Source: Chloroflexota bacterium
GTDB lineage: Bacteria; Chloroflexota; UBA11872; UBA12225; JAJDUF01
Reading direction: 5' to 3'
DNA: 64,000 bases
Assembly (NCBI GenBank): GCA_022826725.1
Contig: JAJDUF010000020.1
Coordinates: forward strand, 87,178-151,177
In this document: positions 34,846 to 41,252 of the stretch, one piece after another
Layout: the number at the start of each line of letters is the position of its first letter
Position numbering within the stretch: position 1 is the first letter of the stretch
Translations under genes and position numbers: made by a program
The notes under the pieces: model-generated
What the model was told of the DNA's origin: nothing
What the model saw: only the letters and a program-made list of their open reading frames with translations
Database searches by the model: none

Positions 34846-34854
34846 AGTATATCA
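34846..34854 (-). promoter_or_regulatory. Putative extended -10 promoter for the TIR gene
   Basis: On the minus strand TTGATATACT contains TG-A-TATACT, an extended -10 motif, in an AT-rich patch ~115 bases upstream of the TIR start. No good -35 is seen. Low certainty, but it is the only promoter-like signal in the gap. Confidence 0.35.
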
Positions 34855-34964
34855 AGCAAATGTGACTTATCTGTCCTTGTCCATCCCCGGCTGGTCCATA
34901 CCCTGTTTCCTCTGGGGGTGAGGAGGGGCTTGGTAGGATGGGGTAGGGATGATGAGGTGTCCGT

Positions 34965-35285
34965 ATGACAGCACGTATCGCGCTCACGGCCGTCTATGAG
35001 CCGGTCGAGCAGGGCTGGGGCCAGGCGCGTCTCGCCGAGTTGCCGGCGGTCATCACGGCTGGCCCGACGCTGGACGCGGCCAGGAAACTCCTTGCCGACG
35101 CCCTGCGGGAATACCTCCTCCCCCTCGCCGAGTCACCCGCGCCGGCAGTGGGGCAGAACGGCGCCGGACACAGCGAGCCGCTGGAGATCGTCATCCGTGA
35201 CGCGGCGGTTCCGTTGGCGGCTGGTGAGCCGCCCGTCATTGCGGCTTCTGCTGCAATCCAGGCATCTCACCCTGCTCCGGAATGA
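34965..35285 (+). CDS. HicB-like antitoxin-family protein, solitary
   Basis: A 106-residue protein. Residues ~8-50 match the HicB-like partial RNase H fold: LTAVYEPVEQGWGQARLAEL, PAVITAGPTLDAARKLLADA and LREYLLPL. HicB normally neutralises the mRNA interferase HicA encoded beside it, but no hicA-like frame is found on either side. Solitary HicB-like proteins are common and of unknown role. The last ~15 residues (PVIAASAAIQASHPAPE) are encoded by a degenerate Rep-C palindrome, so the C-terminus is repeat-derived. No strong ribosome binding site is seen before the ATG. Confidence 0.65.
   Translation: MTARIALTAVYEPVEQGWGQARLAELPAVITAGPTLDAARKLLADALREYLLPLAESPAPAVGQNGAGHSEPLEIVIRDAAVPLAAGEPPVIAASAAIQASHPAPE
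35238..35285 (+). repeat. Degenerate Rep-C palindrome overlapping the HicB-like 3' end
   Basis: GTCATTGCGGCTTCTGCTGC, then AATCCAGG and later CCGGAATGACG, is a decayed Rep-C element. It supplies the last codons and the stop of the HicB-like gene. A half-copy (GCCGCAATCCAAGC) follows at about 35348. Confidence 0.5.
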
Positions 35286-35405
35286 CGGGTGGGCCGCCGC
35301 TGGCCTCTCCTGTGCTATCGCGCGTGCTGTCCCTCGCACCGGTGTAGGCCGCAATCCAAGCCGCCAGGGATCGTGTGGAGGTGGCAGCGTCCGATTTGGA
35401 TATGA

Positions 35406-35434
35406 TTGCATCGTAGATGAGAATATGCTAAATT
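35406..35434 (+). promoter_or_regulatory. Putative sigma70-type promoter for the small membrane protein gene
   Basis: TTGCAT (35406-35411) and TAAATT (35429-35434) are 17 bases apart in an AT-rich patch that stands out from the surrounding high-GC DNA. It lies ~50 bases upstream of the gene starting at 35483. A similar arrangement (TTGCAG and TATGAT) precedes the paralogue at 58604. Confidence 0.45.
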
Positions 35435-35482
35435 ATCTTAGCGGTGCGCTGCCCGGAGCGGCCGCCGGCCAGGGAGCGGCAG

Positions 35483-35950
35483 ATGGCGACATTAGCTCAC
35501 GACGAGCGGCAGCAGTTGATGACCGGCGAGCAACGCGAGTCCATCTGGAGTGTCAGCAGGGGCGTCAAGCACGTCTACTTCGCGCTCTTCATCGTGCTGT
35601 TCAGTGCGGGTACAATAGGGATGGTGCAGCCGGGCGTGGCAAGCCTGGCGGCACTCTGTCATGACCTGGCGGCGCTCGCGGTCACGGCGGCAGCACTGTC
35701 CATGGTGATAACGGAGACGGGGAGGTATCTGATGGTGTTGGCAGCAGCATTCGAGGAATGGCGTGAAAAACGGCGGCGCGAGCAGATCGCCAGAGCGGTC
35801 GCGGAGGCAACGGCGGCTGGGGAGCGGAGATTGGCAGCATGGGAAGCCTGGAACGACCGGCGGATGCAGGCCGAGCAGCGCGGCGAGCCATTCAACGAGT
35901 TGCCTCCCTCGGCACGCCAGCGCGCCGCCGAGGCAGTCCAACAGCAATAA
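35483..35950 (+). CDS. Small membrane protein with charged C-terminal helix (paralogue of 58604)
   Basis: A 155-residue protein. The start at 35483 has AGGGAG before it. Two hydrophobic helices (YFALFIVLFSAGTIGMVQPG and LAALAVTAAALSMVITETG) are followed by a long charged coiled-coil tail (EEWREKRRREQIARAVAEAT). The plan matches the protein at 58604: a first helix ending in FSAG, a second helix followed by E-W-x-E-W/K-x-R, then a charged tail. They appear to be distant paralogues of one unnamed family. The tail would project into the cytoplasm. No partner gene is adjacent. Confidence 0.6.
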   Translation: MATLAHDERQQLMTGEQRESIWSVSRGVKHVYFALFIVLFSAGTIGMVQPGVASLAALCHDLAALAVTAAALSMVITETGRYLMVLAAAFEEWREKRRREQIARAVAEATAAGERRLAAWEAWNDRRMQAEQRGEPFNELPPSARQRAAEAVQQQ

Positions 35951-35988
35951 TCGCCCCCCGATGCCCCCCCGCTACACAGGGGAACGGT

Positions 35989-36052
35989 CGCTTCCCTCCC
36001 CCCGTCCCGACGGGGGAGGGCTAGGGAGGGGGCCGGTCCTCCCTCCCCCTGA
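35989..36052 (+). repeat. Hairpin with Rep-A-type tail (CCTCCCCCGTC variant)
   Basis: CCCTCCCCCCGTCCCGACGG pairs with GGGGGAGGG and is followed by CTAGGGAGGGGGCCGG. It has the same modular plan as Rep-A with a different stem. A related hairpin is at 57166. It lies between the small membrane protein gene and the aldolase gene. Confidence 0.6.
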
Positions 36053-36161
36053 CCTTCCCTTCCACCACCCAAGACGTTGCGCCGCGCCCCGCTATTCAGG
36101 TGTAATGCCTGCCAACGGATAGCAGCTTGTTCCGACAGCGGAGAAGGGAGCGGCACACACG

Positions 36162-36923
36162 ATGCGTAAGAATCCAGGACTGGCCACGCTACGCGCGGGA
36201 GGAGTATCGGCCGGGCCGGGCGTCAGCTTCGCCTCGCCCGACATCGCCGAGCAGGCGGCCAGTGTCGGCTTCGACTGGGTCTGGCTCGACTGGCAGCATG
36301 GTCAGTGGACGGAGAGTGCTCTGAACGATGCGCTGGCCCGCTTTCTCGCCTTTGAGACGGCGCCTGTCGTGCGTGTGAAGGGCCACGAGCCGGGCACCAT
36401 CAACCGCGTGCTGGACATGGGCGCGATGGGCGTGATCGTGCCGATGGTGCAGAACGCCGCGCAGGCGCGCTACGTCGCCCAAGCCGCCTATTATCCCCCA
36501 CTCGGGATGCGGTCGGTGGGCGGGATGCGCCTCGGCCTCTACGCCGACGGAACGCCGGCCGATTACCAACGGCAGGCCAACGATGAGATCATGCTCGTGG
36601 TGATGGTGGAAACCGAAGAGGCTATCGGCAACGTCACCGAGATCATGAACGTGCCCGGCGTAGATGCTGTGCTGATCGGTCCGGCCGACCTGATGATTGA
36701 CGTAAAGGCGAACGGCCACGACGAGTCCCGCCACGAAGAGTTGGTCTTGCAGGTCGTCGCTGCCTCCCAGGAGACCGGCGTCGCCGCCGGCTACGTCTGC
36801 CAGACCCGCGAGGAAGCGAATAGGCGCGTCGGGCAGGGTTTCCGCTTCATCCCTCATGGCTCGGACCGCACAGCCGTCCAGACCGCCTTCCAAGAAACGT
36901 TTGCCGACATCCAGCGTTGGTAG
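36162..36923 (+). CDS. HpcH/HpaI-family class II aldolase
   Basis: A 253-residue TIM-barrel aldolase of the HpcH/HpaI family (2-keto-3-deoxy sugar-acid or 4-hydroxy-2-oxo-heptanedioate aldolases). Visible features are DWVWLDWQHGQW with the base-stabilising His, VVRVKGHEPGTINRVLDMGA with the Arg that binds pyruvate, MVETEEAI with the metal-binding Glu, and VLIGPADLMID with the metal-binding Asp. It would split a 2-keto-3-deoxy acid to pyruvate and an aldehyde. The two mannonate dehydratase genes downstream make such acids, which supports a role in a sugar-acid pathway. AAGGGAG lies ~11 bases before the ATG. Confidence 0.87.
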   Translation: MRKNPGLATLRAGGVSAGPGVSFASPDIAEQAASVGFDWVWLDWQHGQWTESALNDALARFLAFETAPVVRVKGHEPGTINRVLDMGAMGVIVPMVQNAAQARYVAQAAYYPPLGMRSVGGMRLGLYADGTPADYQRQANDEIMLVVMVETEEAIGNVTEIMNVPGVDAVLIGPADLMIDVKANGHDESRHEELVLQVVAASQETGVAAGYVCQTREEANRRVGQGFRFIPHGSDRTAVQTAFQETFADIQRW

Positions 36924-36930
36924 CCGCGGG

Positions 36931-36970
36931 GCCGCCCCCTATGGTCCCCCCGCTGCGGCAGGGGGACGGC
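36931..36970 (-). repeat. Rep-B palindrome, reverse orientation
   Basis: GCCCCCTATGGTCCCCCCGC followed by TGCGGCAGGGGGAC is Rep-B on the opposite strand. It lies between the aldolase stop and the next small gene. Confidence 0.75.
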
Positions 36971-36993
36971 TGATAGCTAAGAAGGAGGTCATC

Positions 36994-37212
36994 ATGCCGG
37001 GTGAGACCTGGTATTTCGCCCTCACTCGTGAAGGGGGCTACTACCATATCGTGGCCGCGAGCACGAGCCAGGCCAAAGTGCTGCGGGCGCTGCGCTCGTT
37101 CTCCGGCCCGACGGCGGTGGCGACGCTCGACGAGCTAGACGCGGTCGGCATCAGCGAGCGCGAGATCGCCCAGTGGCTTCCCTCGGCAGCGGACGACGGC
37201 GACCGTAGCTAA
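36994..37212 (+). CDS. Small conserved-looking hypothetical protein
   Basis: A 72-residue protein with AAGGAGG six bases before the ATG, which makes translation likely. It reads MPGETWYFALTREGGYYHIV, followed by an amphipathic region ending EIAQWLPSAADD. No family is recognised and there is no membrane segment. The last bases overlap the 3' end of the convergent mannonate dehydratase gene by four nucleotides. The longer open frame upstream runs through a Rep-B palindrome and is rejected. Confidence 0.55.
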   Translation: MPGETWYFALTREGGYYHIVAASTSQAKVLRALRSFSGPTAVATLDELDAVGISEREIAQWLPSAADDGDRS

Positions 37213-38207
37213 TCGCCGGCGTTGACGGCTTGGATCAGCGCACGGGTGTACCCCAGGCAGAACGAGTGCTGGCGCTCGCCGTCGGGGTCTACCGATGACT
37301 GCGGCACGTGGTCGGGGCAGAGCATCCCCTCGAAGCCGACCGACTTGTACACCTGCAAGGCCTTGTACATGTCCACGTCGCCATTGTCCGGGTAGACTTC
37401 CTCGAAGTTCAGGTACCCGCCCCGAATGTTGCGGAAATGCACCATGAAGATCTTCTGCTCGGAGCCAAAATGGTGAATCGCCTCTAGGACCTCGGTCGCC
37501 GGGTCCCGGCACATCTCGGACACGGTGCCCTGGCAGAAGTTCAACCCATGGTACGGACTCGGCGCGATGCTCAGGAGGCGCTTGAGGCCGTCTACGCTCC
37601 CCAACACTCGATGGACGCCGCGCAAGCCCGTGTCGTGTGGCACGGCCGGGTCGTGCGGGTGACAGGCCATCCGCACGCCGTACTCCTCGGCCACGGGAAT
37701 CACCCGCTCCAGGAAGTAGGTCATATGCTCCCACATCTTCTCGGGCGGCATGGGACCGGCCTCGGTAAGGGAGTGGTCAGTCCACTTATTGATGTCGAAG
37801 TGGCTATAGGTGACGCCACCACGTCCGGGCGTCCGACCCGTGCGCGGTATGCCGATCAGACTCAGATTGTATTTCAGCGCCGGAATACCGGCCTCGCTCG
37901 CGGCCCGGATGTTCTGCTTGATGACCTCGATTTCGCCATCGCGGCTCGGTAGCCCGCGCATGATCCCCGGAAACCGCTGCTGCGTCATGTAATTGGACTG
38001 CATGTTCAGCGCGAGCACGTCGAACGCGATGCCGAACGATTCCAAGTACGCTTTCGTTCGCTTGAGCGCCGCCACGTCCCACGTGCCGTCCTCCTGCTCG
38101 ATGCCTCTGATGGTCGGTGTCGCCACGGCGACGTGCTCTACGCCCAGTTGCGCCGCCCACGTCAACTTTCGCTCCGATAGGTCGCTCAACTGCTCACCGA
38201 TGTACAT
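37209..38207 (-). CDS. uxuA: Mannonate dehydratase (UxuA-like)
   Basis: A 332-residue TIM-barrel protein matching D-mannonate dehydratase, which converts D-mannonate to 2-keto-3-deoxygluconate in hexuronate breakdown. The metal-site blocks are present in order: CHPHDP (~residue 185), NFCQGTVSEM with the metal Cys, VHFRNIRGG, and LCPDHVP. It is slightly shorter than E. coli UxuA (394). AGGAGG lies six bases before ATG 38207. It is divergent from a second UxuA-like gene and close to the HpcH/HpaI aldolase, whose substrate could be the product of this enzyme. Confidence 0.87.
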   Translation of the reverse strand: MYIGEQLSDLSERKLTWAAQLGVEHVAVATPTIRGIEQEDGTWDVAALKRTKAYLESFGIAFDVLALNMQSNYMTQQRFPGIMRGLPSRDGEIEVIKQNIRAASEAGIPALKYNLSLIGIPRTGRTPGRGGVTYSHFDINKWTDHSLTEAGPMPPEKMWEHMTYFLERVIPVAEEYGVRMACHPHDPAVPHDTGLRGVHRVLGSVDGLKRLLSIAPSPYHGLNFCQGTVSEMCRDPATEVLEAIHHFGSEQKIFMVHFRNIRGGYLNFEEVYPDNGDVDMYKALQVYKSVGFEGMLCPDHVPQSSVDPDGERQHSFCLGYTRALIQAVNAGD

Positions 38208-38356
38208 CGTGCTCCTCCTACGCGATCAACACCAATCGTACCAAGATGGAGGATGCTAGTGACATTGCGCCAGCGCCGCCTTCGGCGCCAACTGCCCCTG
38301 ACACCCGCTCCAACCTCTCAGGCGAGAGATGGTATCACTCTACACCCGACGCCGCA

Positions 38357-38402
38357 CTCCCCTCTCTATCGCTTGGCGATGGAGAGGGGCCGGGGGTGAG
38401 GA
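38357..38402 (+). repeat. Rep-A palindrome (ATCG-loop variant)
   Basis: CCCCTCTCTATCGCTTGGCG pairs with ATGGAGAGGGG and is followed by the constant tail CCGGGGGTGAGG. It lies in the divergent gap between the two mannonate dehydratase-like genes. Confidence 0.75.
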
Positions 38403-38496
38403 ACCGACCACTGACCACCCACCACTCAGGAATGCTAGACTGGTGCGCGTCTACGCAACTGGCACGTGCCACTCGGAACACCGAGGAGGAACATTC

Positions 38497-39546
38497 ATGG
38501 CCATGAAGATCGGGCTGGGACTGAACCCCCACACGCTCACCACCGAGAACTTCCGCTTTGCCCGGCAGGTGGGCGTCACGCACATCGTCGCCCACCTGTC
38601 CAACTGGGCGTCGGCAACCCAGCGCCCAACCGGCCCCGATGGTCAACCCGCCCTCTGGAGCTATGCAGAGCTGCGCGACCTCCGCGCCGCGATCAACGCC
38701 GAGGGGCTGGACCTGTACGCCCTCGAGAACTTCGAGCCGGCCCACTGGTCCGACGTGCTGCTCGACGGTCCCCGCCGCGATACGCAGATCGAGGGGTTGA
38801 AGACCATCATCCGCAACATGGGCCGCGCCGGCATCCCCGTCATGGGCTACAACTTCAGCCTCGCCGGCGTCTGGGGACGCACGCAAGGGGCATTCGCCCG
38901 CGGCGGCGCCGAGTCGACCGGATACATCGAAGCCACAGCCCCACCCCAGGACCCCATTCCCCACGGCACGATCTGGAACACCGTCTATGACCCCGCTGCC
39001 CCACCCGGCGATATCGGCCCCGTCTCGTCCGACGAGCTTTGGAGCCGGCTGGAGTATTTCCTCAACGCGCTCGTTCCCGTGGCGGAAGAAGCCGGCGTGC
39101 GCTTAGCCGCCCATCCCGATGACCCACCACTACCCACGTTACGCCAGACGGCCCGCTTGGTCTACAAGCCCGAGCTATACCAGCGCCTCCTCGACATCGT
39201 GCCCAGTCATTACAACGCCCTGGAGTTCTGCCAAGGCACGATCTCGGAGATGGTTGGCGACATGGACGTGTACGAGGCGATTGACCGCTACACCGCCCAA
39301 CGGAAGATCGCCTACGTCCACTTCCGCAACGTGCGCGGCAAGGTGCCCAATTACCGTGAAGTGTTCATTGACGAAGGCGACGTGGACATGATCCGCGCGC
39401 TCCGCATCTACCACCGGAACAACTACGACGGAGTAATCACCCCCGACCATACGCCAAACGTCTCCTGCGCTGCACCATGGCACGCCGGCATGGCCTATGC
39501 GTTAGGCTACATCCGTGCTGCCATCACCATGGTCGAGCGCGAATAG
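38497..39546 (+). CDS. Mannonate dehydratase-like protein, second copy
   Basis: A 349-residue TIM-barrel protein clearly related to UxuA. It keeps AAHPDDPPLP in place of CHPHDP, EFCQGTISEM with the metal Cys, YVHFRNVRGK and ITPDHTPN. The changed first motif and several inserts (for example residues ~130-165) suggest a different sugar-acid substrate from the neighbour at 37209. The start at 38497 is fixed by GAGGAGG upstream; the longer frame from 38329 runs through a Rep-A palindrome. The SDR gene follows after 74 bases on the same strand, suggesting joint expression. Confidence 0.82.
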   Translation: MAMKIGLGLNPHTLTTENFRFARQVGVTHIVAHLSNWASATQRPTGPDGQPALWSYAELRDLRAAINAEGLDLYALENFEPAHWSDVLLDGPRRDTQIEGLKTIIRNMGRAGIPVMGYNFSLAGVWGRTQGAFARGGAESTGYIEATAPPQDPIPHGTIWNTVYDPAAPPGDIGPVSSDELWSRLEYFLNALVPVAEEAGVRLAAHPDDPPLPTLRQTARLVYKPELYQRLLDIVPSHYNALEFCQGTISEMVGDMDVYEAIDRYTAQRKIAYVHFRNVRGKVPNYREVFIDEGDVDMIRALRIYHRNNYDGVITPDHTPNVSCAAPWHAGMAYALGYIRAAITMVERE

Positions 39547-39620
39547 CCCCGCCCATCACAGTCTGACAAGCGCCGACGGGTACCGCTAGTCAGCCAATCC
39601 ACCATATGGAGAAAGGTACG

Positions 39621-41204
39621 ATGCGTATAACGATCACCGGCGGCGCCGGACGACTAGGGCAGGCGCTCGCCGCCCACTGGCAGGACACCCACCAGGTCCG
39701 CACCGTGGACGCCATTCCCCTCCCCGACGGGGCTACGTCCCAAGACCACCTCGTCGGCGATCTGCGCGACTCTGCCTTCGCCCAGCAAGCCATCGCCGAC
39801 ACCGATGTCCTCGTCCATCTCGCGCCCATCGCGCCCGCCGGCCCCGCCACCACCAGTGACCTCGACCGCCTCGACGTAGCCACCCGCAGCACATACCACC
39901 TCATGCTCGCCGCTCCCGACGCCGGCGTAAAGACCGTCGTCCTCGGCAGCACCCTCAACCTCTTCGCCGCCTACCCCGGCGCCTGGCGCGTCACCGAGCA
40001 GTGGGTCCCGCAGCCGGCCCCCACCCCGGCCCACCTCGCGCCTTACTTGGCCGAGTGCAGTGCGCGGGAGTTGGTCCGCGCCCTGCCCCTGCGCGTGATC
40101 TGCTTGCGCCTGGGCGAGGTCGTCTCGGGGGCCGAGGTCAAGGGCCAACCGTTCGATGGCCGCTGGCTGCACGTGGAAGACGCCGTACAGGCCGTCGAGC
40201 GCGCGGTGGCCCTCACCCCGACCGAGGAAGAGCCGCAGACCGGCTGGTGGGTTTACCACATCACCGCAGCCGGCCCCCGCACCCGCGTCCCACTGGAAGG
40301 CGCGACCGACACCCGCCTGGGCTATGCGCCGCAGCACGGCTTCCGCGCCTGGTGGACGGACGACTGGCAGCACCCGCCCGCGGCCCCACCACCGCCGGCC
40401 GTACCATCGCGGCCGATCCGCAAGGTCGTGATTTTCGGCGCCGGCGGACCGCTGGCCGCAGCCGCAGCGCCGCTGCTCACCGAGACGCATACGGTCCGCC
40501 TCACGGACCTGCTTCCGCTCGCCGACATCATCGCCGCCAACAAACCACAGTCGCCCGGCGCACCGCTACCCGTCCTGTTCGACCCACCGCACGAAGCGCA
40601 GGTCGTGGACATCACCGACTACGACCAGGTGCTGGCGGCCTGCGACGGCATGGACGCCATCGTCAACTGCACCGTCAACCGTCCCCATCCAGTGGAGGCC
40701 TTCCGCGTGAACTGCCTCGGCGCCTACAACGTCATGCGTGCAGCGGTAGCACAGGGCATCCGCCGCATCGTGCATACCGGCCCCCACCTCACCGGCTCCG
40801 GCCACAACGTCGGCTACAACTGGGACTTCGACATCAGCGCCGACGTGCCCCCGCGCCCCGGCCACTGGCTCTACGCCCACTCCAAGTACCTCGGGCACGA
40901 GGTGGTCCGCATCTTTGCCGAGGCCTACGACCTGGAGGTTCCGGCGCTGTATTTTGGTGGCTTCATGAACCCCGCCCGTCACCGGCCGCGGTCCGGCGGC
41001 GTCGGCGGGCTGACCATCTCCTGGAACGATGCCGGCCTCGCCGTGCGGCGCGCGCTCGAAGCCCCGTCCCTGCCCCGTCCGCTCGAGGTCTTCAACATGA
41101 CCACCGACCTGCCCCACCGCAAGTTCCCGAACGAGAAGGCCAAGCGCCTGCTCGGCTGGCAGCCCCGCGACACCCTCGACCACCTCTGGGGCCTCCGCCC
41201 CTAA
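39621..41204 (+). CDS. Double Rossmann-fold NAD-dependent epimerase/dehydratase (tandem SDR)
   Basis: A ~527-residue protein made of two extended short-chain dehydrogenase halves. Half 1 (residues 1-~255) begins MRITITGGAGRLGQALAAHW with a good GxxGxxG, but its active-site Tyr segment reads YLAEC, so the Lys of YxxxK is missing. Half 2 (~265-527) begins KVVIFGAGGPLAAAAAPLL, with an atypical glycine motif, yet has a proper YAHSK (YxxxK). The two halves thus split cofactor-like and catalytic features. Relatives include uronate dehydrogenases and sugar epimerases, in keeping with the neighbouring mannonate dehydratases. The start at 39621 is chosen because the upstream ATG lies within the ribosome binding site (GGAGAAAGG). 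Confidence 0.75.
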   Translation: MRITITGGAGRLGQALAAHWQDTHQVRTVDAIPLPDGATSQDHLVGDLRDSAFAQQAIADTDVLVHLAPIAPAGPATTSDLDRLDVATRSTYHLMLAAPDAGVKTVVLGSTLNLFAAYPGAWRVTEQWVPQPAPTPAHLAPYLAECSARELVRALPLRVICLRLGEVVSGAEVKGQPFDGRWLHVEDAVQAVERAVALTPTEEEPQTGWWVYHITAAGPRTRVPLEGATDTRLGYAPQHGFRAWWTDDWQHPPAAPPPPAVPSRPIRKVVIFGAGGPLAAAAAPLLTETHTVRLTDLLPLADIIAANKPQSPGAPLPVLFDPPHEAQVVDITDYDQVLAACDGMDAIVNCTVNRPHPVEAFRVNCLGAYNVMRAAVAQGIRRIVHTGPHLTGSGHNVGYNWDFDISADVPPRPGHWLYAHSKYLGHEVVRIFAEAYDLEVPALYFGGFMNPARHRPRSGGVGGLTISWNDAGLAVRRALEAPSLPRPLEVFNMTTDLPHRKFPNEKAKRLLGWQPRDTLDHLWGLRP

Positions 41205-41252
41205 CCCGGCGCCACAACCCGGCTGCTTCCCTAATTGATCACCACCCTAGGA

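Noticed and set aside
34965..35285. HicAB toxin-antitoxin pair
   Set aside because: No small HicA-like double-stranded-RNA-binding-fold frame is found on either side of the HicB-like gene.
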